In this document: positions 34,112 through 45,430 of the stretch, in pieces
Layout: every line of letters begins with the position of its first letter
Numbering within the stretch: position 1 is the stretch's first letter
From: Acanthosoma haemorrhoidale
Lineage: Eukaryota; Arthropoda; Insecta; Hemiptera; Acanthosomatidae
Direction: 5' to 3'
Length of the DNA stretch: 64,000 nt
NCBI GenBank assembly: GCA_930367205.1
Contig: OV884009.1
Coordinates: 82,357,189-82,421,188 of the forward strand
The notes under the pieces: model-generated
What the model saw: only the letters and a program-made list of their open reading frames with translations
Database searches by the model: none
What the model was told of the DNA's origin: nothing
Position numbers and translations under genes: made by a program

Positions 34112-35866
34112 TTAGATACTGGCGCTGAAACCAATGTTATATCATTGCATTTCCTAAAAAATGAGTTAGGAATGAGCAACTCTGATGTTTCCAATACTAG
34201 CACTGTGTTGGAGGCATTTGGGGGGTACAAAATAAAACCTATTGGTGCAATTAAGTTGAAAATTAGTTATCAGAATAAATGTTGTACAACAGAACTTGTA
34301 GTTCTTGAGGAAAATGTAGGTTTTCCAATTCTGGGACTCAGAACATGTTTGGATTTAAATTTAATTAAAAAAGTAGAAGATATCAAAACTACAAATTTCT
34401 CAAAATTTCTGGAGCAAAATAATGATGTTTTTAAAGGTTTAGGTTGCTTTCCAGACTTGTGTTCATTAAAATTGAAAGAGGGTGCTATTCCAAAATCAAG
34501 CCCTGCTCGCAGGGTTCCATTTAAAATTAAAGATGGATTAAGAGAGACCCTGATAAACTTAGAAAAAAATTAGGTTATTGCAAAGGTTGAGAGCCCAGGA
34601 GAATGGGTCAATAATATTGTCATAGTGGAAAAGCAAGACTCATCATTGCGAATTTGTATAGACCCTCAACAATTAAATAAATATCTCATTAGAGATTACT
34701 ATGAAATCCCAACAATAAAAAAAATTTCTGTCTCTTTGATTTGAAACAGGGTTTTCATCAATTGGTTTTGGATGAGGCTTCTAGTGATTTGTGCTCATTC
34801 AGTACACCTTTTGGACTTTATAAATATCTCAGAGCACCATTCGGGTTATCAGTGTTACCTGTATGCTTTCAAAAATTGACCCAAAAGTATTTTGGCCATT
34901 TGCAAGGTGTCACAGTTTACTTTGATGATATTCTGTGTGCTGCAGAATCAGAGGAGGAATTGCAGGGAATCGTGAATGATGTTGTGGGTGTGGCTCGAAA
35001 AAATAATATTAGATTCAACCCAGAAAAAGTTCAATATTTCTTTAAAGTGGTTAAATTCCTAGGGTTCTTGTTTAGTGAACATGGGCATAAGCCGGATCCG
35101 TGTTATTAATGAGCTAAAAGCACCACGTAACGTTAAGGAACTACAAAAAATGTTAGGAATGGTGAATTTTCTACGCAGCCACTTACCGAACTTGTCTCAG
35201 ATTTTGTTTCCCTTCCGCCTGTTGCTGAAAAAGGGGTCAGAATGGTTATGGACCTCACTTCACGATAAGAAATTTCTTGAATTGAAGGAACTTCTTGGCA
35301 ATGCAACATTGTTGAGTTCTTTTGACCCTACTAAAAAAGTAGAAATCCAAGCTGATGCTAGTCAGGATGCCCTGGGTTGTGCACAAGGTAGACCTATCCT
35401 CTTTGCTAGTAGGTCATTGACAGATTGTGAATGCAATTATGCTCAGATTGAAAAGGAAATGCTTGCTGTTGCTTTCGCGTTCACCAAGTTTTACAAATAT
35501 GTATATGGTCATTCCAGTGTTACAGTTTTTTCTGATCATTCGCCACTGACATCTATTTTTACAAAGGATATAAGTAAGATGATAGTTAACAATCGAATAA
35601 AACGAATGAGATTAAAATTGTTGCCTTATCAGTTTAAATTAAAGAATCTGCCCGGAAAATTCATGTATATCGCAGATTTTTTATCTCGTAATTTTGTCAA
35701 ATCTGACCTTGATGATGACCCATCTATGCTGGAGAGAGTGCATTGTTTGGGAGCCAAAATAAATTTTACGGATGAAAAATACTCTAAGTTTGTAGCTGAA
35801 ACCCAGCAGGATGCGTCTCTTTCACAAATAACTGATTCTATCGTAATGGTTGGCCGTCAAAATTAG
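34112..35866 (+). pseudogene. protease, RT and RNase H of the mag-like element
   Basis: Directly after the gag stop the same frame reads LDTGAETNVIS, the protease active site. A TAG at 34571-34573 interrupts before the RT, and further shifts occur near 34725 and 35090. RT motifs include FGLYKYLRAPFG and YFDDIL, and RNase H has QADASQDALG and SDHSPLT. The stop at 35864-35866 precedes the integrase. The combination of shifts and stops shows it is dead. Confidence 0.88.
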
Positions 35867-35886
35867 AATCCAGTGTAGCTCCCGAA

Positions 35887-37123
35887 GTGGTTCATTTTTA
35901 TAAATTTCGTAATGATATATGTGAAGAAAATGGTTTATTATATTTAGAGAATAGGTTGATTGTTCCGGTTGCATTGAGGCGGTTTCTCCTGGATCTCTTG
36001 CATGAGACCCATTTAGGTTTAAACAAAATAAAGAACACAGTTAAGAATTTTTTTTATTGGCCAGGGATAATGTCTGATATCATAGGTTTGGTGTCGGGTT
36101 GTATAGTGTGTCAAACATTTCAAAGGAGTAAGATAAAAGAAGAGCTACTCCCTCATGATATTCCGAATATCCCTTTTTATAAGGTTGGGCTTGACATAGC
36201 TGAATTCGATAGAAAGAATTTTTTAGTCCTTGTTGATTACTACTCCAGATGGGTGGAAGTAATTCCTATAAAAGATAAATCCAGTTCAACCATCATAATG
36301 TCAATTAAGCCAATTTTTGCGAGATTTGGGATTCCTAGGATCATCATTGCAGACAACAACCCATTTGGTTCTACAGAATTTCGAAATTTTGCTCAACAAT
36401 GGGTGACAGAAATTAAAACAATAAGCCCTCATTATCCTCAGAGTAATGGTATCGCAGAAAAATATGTTGAAAAAATGCCAGATAAGCGGCCAAGATTTTA
36501 ATTTGTACATATTAAATTACAGAAGCTCGCCAGTGGCAGGTTTGAATAGTTCTCCTTCTCAATTATTAATGAGTAGGAATCTAAGAACCAAATTACCAAT
36601 CGCAATGATGACCTTCTTCCAACAGCTTGCTCATGTAAATAATAATTTTAGTGGTGCGCAAAAAGAGAAGCAGAAACATGTTTATAATAAAGGTTCTAAA
36701 ACTCCTGATAATTTTGTTGCACAGGAACCTGTGCTGGTTCAAAATAAATTTACTAAGTTATGGGCTCAAGGGTACATTGTGAAAAAATTAGATTTTCGAT
36801 CTTATATAGTTGATATTAATGGCAAAAGATACAGGAGAAATTCTAGGTTTATTAGGAGATTTAAGAAACCACTAATGTCTGAGGCAGATTTAAATAGATA
36901 TAATAAAGATTGTAAACCCCCTTTAGCTGAAACAAATTATAATGATGATGATTTAAAATGTAATGAAAATTGTGATGAAAATCTAAATGAAACTCTTGAA
37001 GATAATATGTTTGGCCAGGAAGCTGGTAATAATGATAGTGGTAATAATTTTGTTAACAATCCTGAAGGTTACCAAACTAGAGCAGGAAGAGTGGTAAGGC
37101 GACCGAAAAGATTTCAAAAGTAA
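35887..37123 (+). pseudogene. integrase and C-terminal region of the mag-like element
   Basis: The zinc region (HETHLG followed by CIVCQTF) and the core triad positions are recognisable: LDIAEF, IADNNPF and NGIAEKYV. The second block has Asn-Asn where Asn-Gly is usual. A frame change near 36460 splits the core from the C-terminal domain, which includes RRPKRFQK just before the stop at 37121-37123. Confidence 0.85.
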
Positions 37124-37227
37124 AGATAAGGCCTAATTAGTATCATCCTAAGATTGTAATTGTTTTATATGTAATTGTTTTTTGTTTTTTTTAAGTATAA
37201 ATTGAGAGACTTGAAGTGGAGGATGTT

Positions 37228-37423
37228 TGGATATTGTATGTTGTATATTTGAGAATATGGTGACAACACTGTCGTTACTTTTTTGTATGGTATATGTTGT
37301 TGATATAGAGCTGGTTTAGAGTCGTAGTTACCATGATCTGTTGTGATGTAATTATGATTAATTCCAATTATAATGAATACCAATGTAACAGTTTTGTTTA
37401 TTTAATAATAGCCACACAAAACA
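37228..37423 (+). repeat. 3' LTR of the mag-like element
   Basis: A diverged copy of 32918-33108, preceded by the purine-rich stretch GAAGTGGAGGATG, a plausible polypurine tract. Confidence 0.85.
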
Positions 37424-38680
37424 ATGGCTACTCTAGAGTTAAGAATTTTTTTAAAAATAACAAGACAAATAACCAAACATAATCGACGTATGAAAAATGA
37501 AATGAAAAATAAACTTCATTCTGGGACTTAGGTCCCCTAACATTAATAACATTGATTTCATTTATTGATTTATTTATTCATTTGATTGATTTAAACCGAA
37601 CCAGATATACCAATCAGATAAATACATGAAAATGAGAGAAATTAGCATGAATGAGGTGATTTTACCTTTCTTCAAGATGTCAAGGGAGCACCTTATAAGT
37701 AATGCAACATTAGTCAAAACATGGAAAGATGAGAAAGGAAACAAGGAGGTTGCAACTTTGCAACGGAAGGAAATGATAGGAGCGATTTTATTGTTTTAAG
37801 GTGGGCATGGAATGTCATGTTATTTAGGTAAATTAATGATTAAAACGGTTCTTCTGCAAATGTAAAGAAGAGCATTAACTGTTCTCAGAACTGCTTATGC
37901 ACCATATCTCTGCACCCGAAATCCAGATTATTTTAACCCCCCCCCCCCCCCCCCCAAAAAAAAACAATTATATATCTTGTGAATTTGAGAAATTATAAGG
38001 GTTAGAACAGATACCTAAGGGGTCACCTCAGCCCAGGTAGGCTGTTTTGTAAGGTCCAATAGCAAGTAGCCGAGGGCCTTTGGGAGGATATTGAGAAATA
38101 TCATGTCACTTACCAGTATTCTATACATCAATACAGTCCTGAAATGTGGTTTTTAATACCATGCCTCAAAGCCAACAAAGCTCCACTAAATGTTGACCAG
38201 TTGCCCTAATACTCTATCCAATCATTATACAGCTCCATCCATCGTTATAATCCTTGAATAATAAAGCTGCAGTAGCCTCATGACATCTTGTGAATACAGG
38301 TAGGAAAGACTCCTGGCAGTGATCAATATAATAATACATTTTGATTTCGGCGAGAATTGGACACTTAAGTAGTAATTTCAGTAGTAATAGTTAGGCATGA
38401 AAAAACATATTAAATTTTTTTTTTTAATATCAAACATTATGTCCAAGTTATTCTATTCATAGATACAAGCAAAAATATGGCAATCGGTAAAATTTATTTG
38501 TTATACTAAGATAATTTTAAAACCAACTAATTCAATAAAGATTAATTTTTAGTTTAAGAATTGCAATACTTATGATTGGAAGTAACACAATGAAAACAAA
38601 AATAAAAATGTATAAACCTAAACAGTATATACAAACAGTTATAATTTACAAATATATTTTAATTTTTTTTTTTATTTCAG
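37424..38680. other. intron sequence after the mag-like element
   Basis: Apart from the C19A9 run, nothing recognised. It ends in the T-rich acceptor of exon 3. Confidence 0.6.
37937..37964 (+). repeat. poly-C then poly-A run
   Basis: 19 C followed by 9 A, in the intron between the mag-like element and exon 3. Length is likely unreliable in any read technology. Confidence 0.95.
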
Positions 38681-38822
38681 CATAGACGGTGGAGAACTGT
38701 TTGAAAGAGTGATCGATGATGATTTCATATTGACAGAAAAAGCTTGCACAGTATTCATGCGTCAGATTTGTGAAGGCGTAGACTTTATCCACCGTAATAA
38801 TATAATACACCTAGACCTTAAG
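38681..38822 (+). CDS. Strn-Mlck: MLCK exon 3: hinge to catalytic HLDLK
   Basis: This 142-base exon begins after a pyrimidine-rich tttcag acceptor. It encodes IDGGELFERV, the stretch VIDDDFILTE, helix E (MRQICEGVDFIH) and the catalytic loop up to HLDLK (D143 is the catalytic aspartate, K145 the loop lysine). HLD in place of HRD is normal for MLCKs. The exon ends in phase 0 exactly between HLDLK and PEN. The donor is AAG|GCAAGA, a GC donor that otherwise fits the splice consensus. No in-frame GT nearby would preserve the protein, so the GC-AG reading is well supported. Confidence 0.95.
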
Positions 38823-39964
38823 GCAAGATACAAATTAACTTATAGTACAGTTATCAAATCTAAGTAGGTCCTAGAAGAAATTTTATGTATTTTTGTACCA
38901 ACAGTTTAATTATTGTTTAAGCCTCTTTCAGAATATTTCGTACTTTCCCAAATTATAGGATGACCAGGTCAAGATAATATTATGGTCACTGTCAAAAGTA
39001 GATTGAATTTCGCATAAAATAGATAACTAATCTGAACCCTTTTAGCTAGTTTAGTAAGAATGGGATAGGGGATATTATTGTATAAAAAAAAAACACCTTT
39101 AAGCCTACCTAGCATTAAATAAGGACCTTAATAAATTTTATATAAGCCATTCTGTTTGTTTTCCTGAAATAGGCGTATGTTGTTGTTTTTTACCAGAAAT
39201 AATAGGTACTCCTATGAACACCAAAAAAGTTGCTATCATTACAGAAGTAATTTCAAAGATGAAGATATATGAATTTTTATTTATCCCGAATTTTTGGAAT
39301 GGTAATAAAACTATTTTTTTTAAGTGTCACTCAATAATTTTTATTTAAACTATATGTCTTTTGATGATATTACTTTTGTAGCTATATTATCTACATAAAA
39401 GAGTCGTTGTAAAACACTATTTTTGAGTCATCTTCTGCCCTTCTTTATATAAACAATTTTAAAAGGTTATCACATATTTTATTTTTCTTAACATTTAGAA
39501 AAAAATAGGACTTTTTATCTTATATTTTCTTAGCTACAAGCTGAGAAAAAGAAAAGACCCAGACTTTTCTTAAGTTTAATTGTATAATTCAAAATTGCAG
39601 ACTAGAGATAACTCCATGTACCTATCTATAGCTAAGTAAAGCCTCTCCCCCTGAGCTTGCCAATTAGTTGCAAAGTATTTAAGGCTTTGTTTATTATGTA
39701 GGGCTTGTCTCACATGTTGTTGTTCCCAATGGGCCAGCAACACAAAGATGCTGATTGTAGGTGTGCAATAGTAGACATTAATAGTGTTTCAATTTTTGAA
39801 AATTGGAACACTGTTACAGAGGTGTCAAATATTTATTTATAAATTACATTTAAAAATTGATATTCATTTACTTTTATAACCTATTTTTTTTTTGTAAAAC
39901 TAGACTGAATTAATTTAGTTCTCATGAAAATAATAGATATGTAACAGCTTACATTTGATTTTAG
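38823..39964 (+). other. intron with GC donor
   Basis: The intron starts GCAAGA after AAG and ends ttttag. Joining the flanks gives an unbroken HLDLK-PEN catalytic loop. GC-AG introns are a known minor class spliced by the major spliceosome. The rest of this 1.1-kb intron is AT-rich with no feature I recognise. Confidence 0.9.
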
Positions 39965-40164
39965 CCTGAAAACATACTGTGCCTCACAAAAACAGGAAAT
40001 AGAATAAAAATAATCGATTTTGGTTTGGCGAGAAAATTTGAACCGGATAAGAAACTACAAGTGCTCTTTGGGACACCAGAATTTGTTGCTCCAGAAGTAG
40101 TAAATTTTGATCAAATATCTTGTGCTACTGATATGTGGTCTGTAGGTGTGATCTGCTATGTTTT
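39965..40164 (+). CDS. Strn-Mlck: MLCK exon 4: PEN, DFG, activation segment, APE
   Basis: This 200-base exon lies between a ttttag acceptor and a gtaagt donor. It opens in phase 0 with PENILCL and contains IIDFGLA (D163, the magnesium-binding aspartate), the activation segment KLQVLFGTPEFV, APE (residues 187-189) and DMWSVGVICYV of helix F. It ends in phase 2 inside a Leu codon completed by exon 5. All catalytic residues are intact, so the product should be an active Ser/Thr kinase. In this family the substrate is the myosin regulatory light chain in muscle or cytoskeletal actomyosin; that role is inferred from family membership. Confidence 0.97.
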
Positions 40165-40842
40165 GTAAGTTTATAAAATAATATTGTAAGTCATAAACAG
40201 TATTTATATTAGAAATTGTAAAAATTTAGTAATTAGTAACACTAGTTAATAGAACAAGATGTCACAAAAATATTACAATTAAATTGTATTATGAATCAAT
40301 TTTAAGAATGGAACAGTAGTAAAATAGTGCTTTATTTATCAATAATAATATGCTATTTAATTAAGAACCATGTAAACCAAATACTGTAATCACAAGATTA
40401 TAGATTATAAGAGATCTAAAGTACTAATTTGTTAACAAAAAGAAGTATTAGTGGGATAAAAAATCTTTTCTTAATAAAAAATAAGTTATTATCCCATTCA
40501 TTTATTCAGGTTCAATCAGGTATTCAGGTTAAATGAAGGTTTAATAAATGCAATTGTAAAATAAAATGTTTTTGGTCAACATTTTTAATAGTTTTTTCAC
40601 TTATTTATTAAAAGTTGAGAATCTCACACTAGTTCAAGCAGTACATAGGTACTTATCTACAGTTACTGATACATTCTATGTTTCAAATCTTATTCATAAT
40701 TTATTTATTATATTTTATTTAGAAAAGGATATCTTAACACGTCCTGCACCATTTTCTCACCGTTACACACCAATATCTATTTAATAAGTATGTCGGTGTT
40801 ATTATTGTATTGCTAACACTGTGCAAAATTATCATTTTACAG
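40165..40842 (+). other. short intron between exons 4 and 5
   Basis: A GT-AG intron of 678 bases, AT-rich, with no recognisable insertion. Confidence 0.9.
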
Positions 40843-40995
40843 GCTTTCTGGCCTTTCCCCATTTATGGGTGAAACAGATGTTGAAACCATGGCAAATGTA
40901 ACAGTGGCTCGTTACGACTTTGAAGATGAATCATTTGAAGACATTTCTCCTGAAGCAAAAGACTTCATAAGTAAACTTCTACTTAAAGATAAAGG
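40843..40995 (+). CDS. Strn-Mlck: MLCK exon 5: helix F to subdomain X; last shared exon
   Basis: This 153-base exon lies between a tttacag acceptor and a gtaagt donor. It encodes LSGLSPFMGETDVETM, the YDFEDESFEDIS segment and DFISKLLLKDKG, and ends after two bases of the last Gly codon. This is the last exon shared by both isoforms. The next motif of the domain (arginine/threonine plus H-x-W) is missing here and is provided in duplicate by the exons at 53722 and 55793, both of which accept this phase. Confidence 0.96.
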
Positions 40996-41299
40996 GTAAG
41001 TTATATTTTATGATATTTATGCAATAATAGTTTTGGCACAGTTTAAATTTGAAAGTAATTTTAATTATAATGATATATAATTTACCAAATGACTAAGTGC
41101 CTGCATACAAATGGATAATCACTCGAAGAATATTAGTATTACATAAATTTTGTTCAATAAAAACATTTAGTAAACACCTTACACAATCACTTTGTGGTTA
41201 GTTCTCAACCACTATCAAGATTTGAGCAAAAATTAAATTTTTTTTTCTCAAACTTTGTAATCAGGGTTTTTTTGGAGTACTAAACATGAATATCAACTT

Positions 41300-42000
41300 T
41301 TTTTTGTTGCTAAACAAATTTTCAACTGCTTTACTTCCTTGATCAGTTCTTTATTCACAATTATTTGATTATTTATCATATGCGATAACCATGCTATTAA
41401 ATGATTATTGACAGATTACAGAAGGGTACAATAAATAGTACAATGGCTAGCTGTAAAGTTTCAAATGAACAACAAGAAAAGGTAGGTGCATAAAATCAAG
41501 CATGTTTCCTTGATTCAATCCAAAAATAAGAATAACGCACATATTCATTTTATTTGATAGCTAACAATAGTAAGGTTAATAAAATAGTACAGATTTTCTC
41601 TTAGAATCGTAGAGTGAAGATATGGGAGACATAGTTTAAAGTTAAAACTGATATTAATTGTTTGAAATATTTTAAGTATCCCAAACAATCAATTAGGTAA
41701 CTGAACATGAAATTGTCGGAAGTACTATTTGAAAAATAAATTACAGTTGTGGAAAGACAAGATCTGTACTATTTTATTAACCATACTATTGTTAGCTATC
41801 AAATAAAATGAATGCATGTATTATTATTATCTTTGGATTGAATCGAGGAAATCTGTATGATTTTATGCACCTACCTTTTCTTGTTGTTTCTTTGAAACTT
41901 TACAGCTAGCCATTGTATTACTATCATATATTGTAATAATTTGTGAATGGCAAAGCAAAGTAGGTGAAAATATTTTTTTAGCAAAAAACTAAGTTCATTC
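41300..42000. repeat. long inverted repeat, probable MITE
   Basis: The left arm (about 41300-41600) and right arm (about 41752-42000) are inverted copies with long near-identical blocks, for example GGTAGGTGCATAAAATCA and ATTTTATTTGATAGCTAACA, separated by about 150 bases that contain a smaller hairpin. Similarity fades outward, so the ends are approximate and no target duplication is clear. It lies about 300 bases after exon 5 and would form a long hairpin in the pre-mRNA. Confidence 0.8.
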
Positions 42001-43469
42001 GTATAATAACCAATCTTCCATCTCTCCACAATACTACAATCAATATTGTATCCTTCCACAACCGGCACTAGCCAGATAATATAAAGTTATATTCATTTTT
42101 ATTGCCCAAAAAACCAATTAATAGAAACTTTTGTGAAAATCAAAACTAAGGAATCAGATCCCTATTTACTGCACAATATGACACAAACCTGGTCTCTGTA
42201 AATAAATTAGGAATGGAGGTATAAAAGAAAACATTTTGGTTTTTTTTTTATTTCTTATTTTTTCTACTTACAAAGAGATCAAACCTAATTGCTGTTGAGC
42301 TCTGCTAAAATTGAATAAATTCAACTTTCTGATGGTGGTAATAACATTGGATTTGGACCAATTTTAGTAGTGCTAAAAGCGAAGATGAATTTTCCTTTGC
42401 CTAAAATATTTTGTTGACTTGCTTTACTTGAGCTTCTCCAGGTTTTTGTACTTTTACAATAACCTAAGTTCATTTAATAAGTTTTTTTATTCTACATTAA
42501 AAAATTAAATCCAATGATGCTTGATAACCTTATAGAACACACGGGACAACAAGGTAAAATGATGTTTAAAAAGTGTAGTTTTTAAGCTTAAAATATTTTT
42601 TCTAACCTCCTTAGGCCCTTCTTTGGCAAGAACACTCAGACACGTGTCAACAAATATCTTTCAACCTATTATCACCAAGAAAAGCTTCATTGAAAATGGT
42701 GACCCCATGGCCTCCCCTTGACACTTTCTAAAATCAAGTATGTTCACATTTTATAGGAAACTTACTTTCCTATTACTTGCACTTTACTATAGAGGATGTT
42801 TTCACATTCACAGCTGTGTCTCTTATGAAGGTTTTATCATAATCACCCTGTTTCACAAATATATGACTATATTTTAGTGTGTGAATAAATCAACCACCTC
42901 ACTAGCAACATAAAAATTCAATGCCCAATGCACTGTCACCAGTTCTGTCAATCTTGATTTTAAGCAAATTTTTGTGATTTTCATCATAAATCTAAATATT
43001 TCTCTATATAAATGTAGATAAGAGTATATTATAGGTCTGGATAGTCACTGTTTCTAGTCCCATTTTCCGCACAATCTGGACCCATTCTAGAACATGATTG
43101 CCATTTAATAATTGCTAGAGCATCCTACAACCCTGGGATGTCATCTTTAGCTTGCAAAAACATCATGACATAACACGTATGGTACTCAATCTTAAATTTA
43201 CAATAAGTAATATTTGTAAAAATGTTCTACATTTTTAAAAATTAAAGGTTAAAAAAGGCTTTAATGGAGGTCAAAACCTACTAAACCATCACCAAGGTAC
43301 CAATATCCTGGATATCGACTTTGTAATCCTCGATTCCTCTTTAAATTCCTGTACAAAGCTCGTAGTCTTTCTCACATATATTTAAAACTGCATCCTTCTA
43401 GCCAAACACTTCCCTCTTCTTTAGTTATTTTCTATTATAATTTAATTCTATTGTCTGGCTACCACCTAA
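42001..43469. other. intron sequence, probably decayed transposon
   Basis: 42600-43469 is less AT-rich than its surroundings and precedes an RT relic on the + strand, so it may be the remaining part of that element. No readable motif was found in it. Confidence 0.4.
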
Positions 43470-43625
43470 TATTCGTTTATCTTTTCAACCCATCTCCCTC
43501 CCCCAATCCCCTCCAAGATTTTTGAGTAGATTCTCATTAAACGGTTCCATCCCCTTTTGGACTCACAAAATATTCCTCCAATTCATCAGCTTGGTTTCAA
43601 CTTCCAGCATGCTACAATGCAGCAG
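43470..43625 (+). pseudogene. LINE RT relic (Jockey/CR1 type)
   Basis: Short blocks in shifting frames read PISL, SKIFE and then IPPIHQLGFNFQHAT. These correspond to the YRPISLL-SKIFE and HQFGFR-x-HST segments of non-LTR reverse transcriptases. The surrounding kilobase may contain more of the element but is too decayed to read. Confidence 0.55.
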
Positions 43626-44069
43626 CAGGGCTTTGCATGTTATAGAAATCTTGAAATTTCAGTGATTTATCATGCATAGTTTCAAGAAGTAATGCCTGAT
43701 TTCGTAATTATTTTTTTATATTGAAAGTTGCTTTATACTTAATTGATGTATGGTAGCTATTCTATAGGTGATTTAAAGATATCCTTCTTTACAATTAATA
43801 ATAGTAAAATAAAGCTAGCTTTATAGAAAAATAAATAATTTGTATTGATGCCTGATTTTATATACTGAAGTGAAAAACAACTATTTTGCATTGGCATTGC
43901 CCTCAAACTTCAAAGTCAAATGAAACGTGAAAGGTCTTGTTTGTCACCCTTTTAAGATTTCTGAAGTTACCGCTCAGTGAGACTAATAGTTTTGGTTTTA
44001 CCCCATGGTTAAGCACACACTGGAGACCGCAATGAAAATTAAAAAAATCAAATTTCCAAAAAATAAAGT

Positions 44070-45430
44070 TATTGGAAGTATTATAATAGGTATTTTTTGT
44101 CCATATTTTAGATACATAGAATTTTTGGGGGTTTCGTCATTTTTCTCAAAGCCCACAAATCCTTGTTTTCATCCATGTGTCTCCATGTCTAACTGTTCTT
44201 GTCTTAATGAGACTCCTGCTTAAATTTAAGACGTGGAATTTTACTCGGAGGGCCATTTAATATTGGGAAGACAGCAAAAATATAATATCTCAATAAAACA
44301 TATTTAAGTGTCGTTAATTTATTAATTACTTAGTTTCAAAAAATAAATTATTTTCTATGATTTTGGGTAGAGTATCAAATTAAAGATCCCAACTTCCTGA
44401 TTCACGATATGCAATTTTTTGTTTTGTTTTTTAAACTGTAATTCCAAAAAGCCATCAAAACTTTCATTTCCAATATTCCCAAAAACATTCCCAACTTAAA
44501 GACCCTTATATGTGATTTAGAACTGCACGTTGAAAAAACTCTGACCTAAAAAAGTAGAGCAGATATAGAAAAACTGATTTGATATTTAGATTCAGCGCCC
44601 CAAATATACCTAAAGTCCGTTCTAAGATCCTAGGCACCAAAAAAAATAATTTTCTTGTAGGCCTGTGTTATTTTTCAAAAAGTAGCTTTTATTATTAGCA
44701 TTGTGGGGCAGCAACCAAAACTTCCATGAAAAATATCATTCCCTTCTTGAAATTTGGGTTGCAAAAACATTTCTGAAACAACTTTGATAAGAGTTTTAAT
44801 ACCTTTATGTCAGTATAATCCATTAAAGTCCCACCAGGTGATACATATTATTAATCAGAATGAGAAACCCAAGATTTTCAATTTGATGTATTTAATGTTT
44901 ATTTTTTAATTAGAAATTATTTATTTATTACCCTTCATTATTTTTCATTGTAGTGTTCCTCTAATTAAAATATAGGTTGAGGAAAAGTTGTGAACACGAT
45001 TTTAATAACAGTTTTGCGTTCATTTTAATTCACAATGTATATGTGTTATGTGTATATAGCTCTAATGTTATCATAGGTTTGGTACAAGAGACAAATCATT
45101 TTTTTGTGGTTTGCTGTTTTTCTTTACAACCAGAAACCTTGTTTGTCTGTCCTAGTCTTTGTGTGTCACCTGTTTATGCAAGAGACATGATCTTTACCAG
45201 AAAATCATATTAGATATAAAAAATATAGCCATCTACATAAAGCATGAGAAAGTGTCATTAATTAATTAGTTAATATTTTAAAAAAATAGTATTTTAAGTA
45301 GAGTACCAAACTTAAGTTCTCAACTTATTAACACTATGTAAATTTTGTTTTTCCTAACTATAATTTCATAAAATAATTAAAATTGTCGTTAATACCGTGT
45401 TCCAAATTTCAACTCAACCAGTGTTCTACT
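44070..45430 (+). repeat. repeat C copy within a diverged direct duplication
   Basis: 44704-44960 matches the copy at 4905. In addition, 44070-44480 and 45060-45430 are diverged direct copies of one another, about 950 bases apart, sharing the order GTGTC(A/G)TTAAT, AGAGTA(C)CAAA and a T-rich tract. Two adjacent insertions of one family, or a tandem duplication, would explain it. Confidence 0.5.

Larger units (their letters stand above)
32918..37423 (+). mobile_element. mag-like Ty3/Gypsy element, degenerate, sense orientation in the MLCK intron
   Basis: Diverged LTRs of about 191 and 196 bp (32918-33108 and 37228-37423) flank gag-pol relics. The right LTR differs by small indels and a block near its 3' third, so the insertion is much older than the Gypsy copy at 22802. 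A primer site TGGCGCAGTC follows the left LTR. The coding order is gag with paired zinc fingers, protease, RT, RNase H, integrase. At least five frame changes and three in-frame stops make it non-autonomous. I could not find a clear target duplication, and the exact LTR 5' end is uncertain by several bases. The mag-clade call rests on the paired zinc fingers, YFDD and the primer site. Confidence 0.88.
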
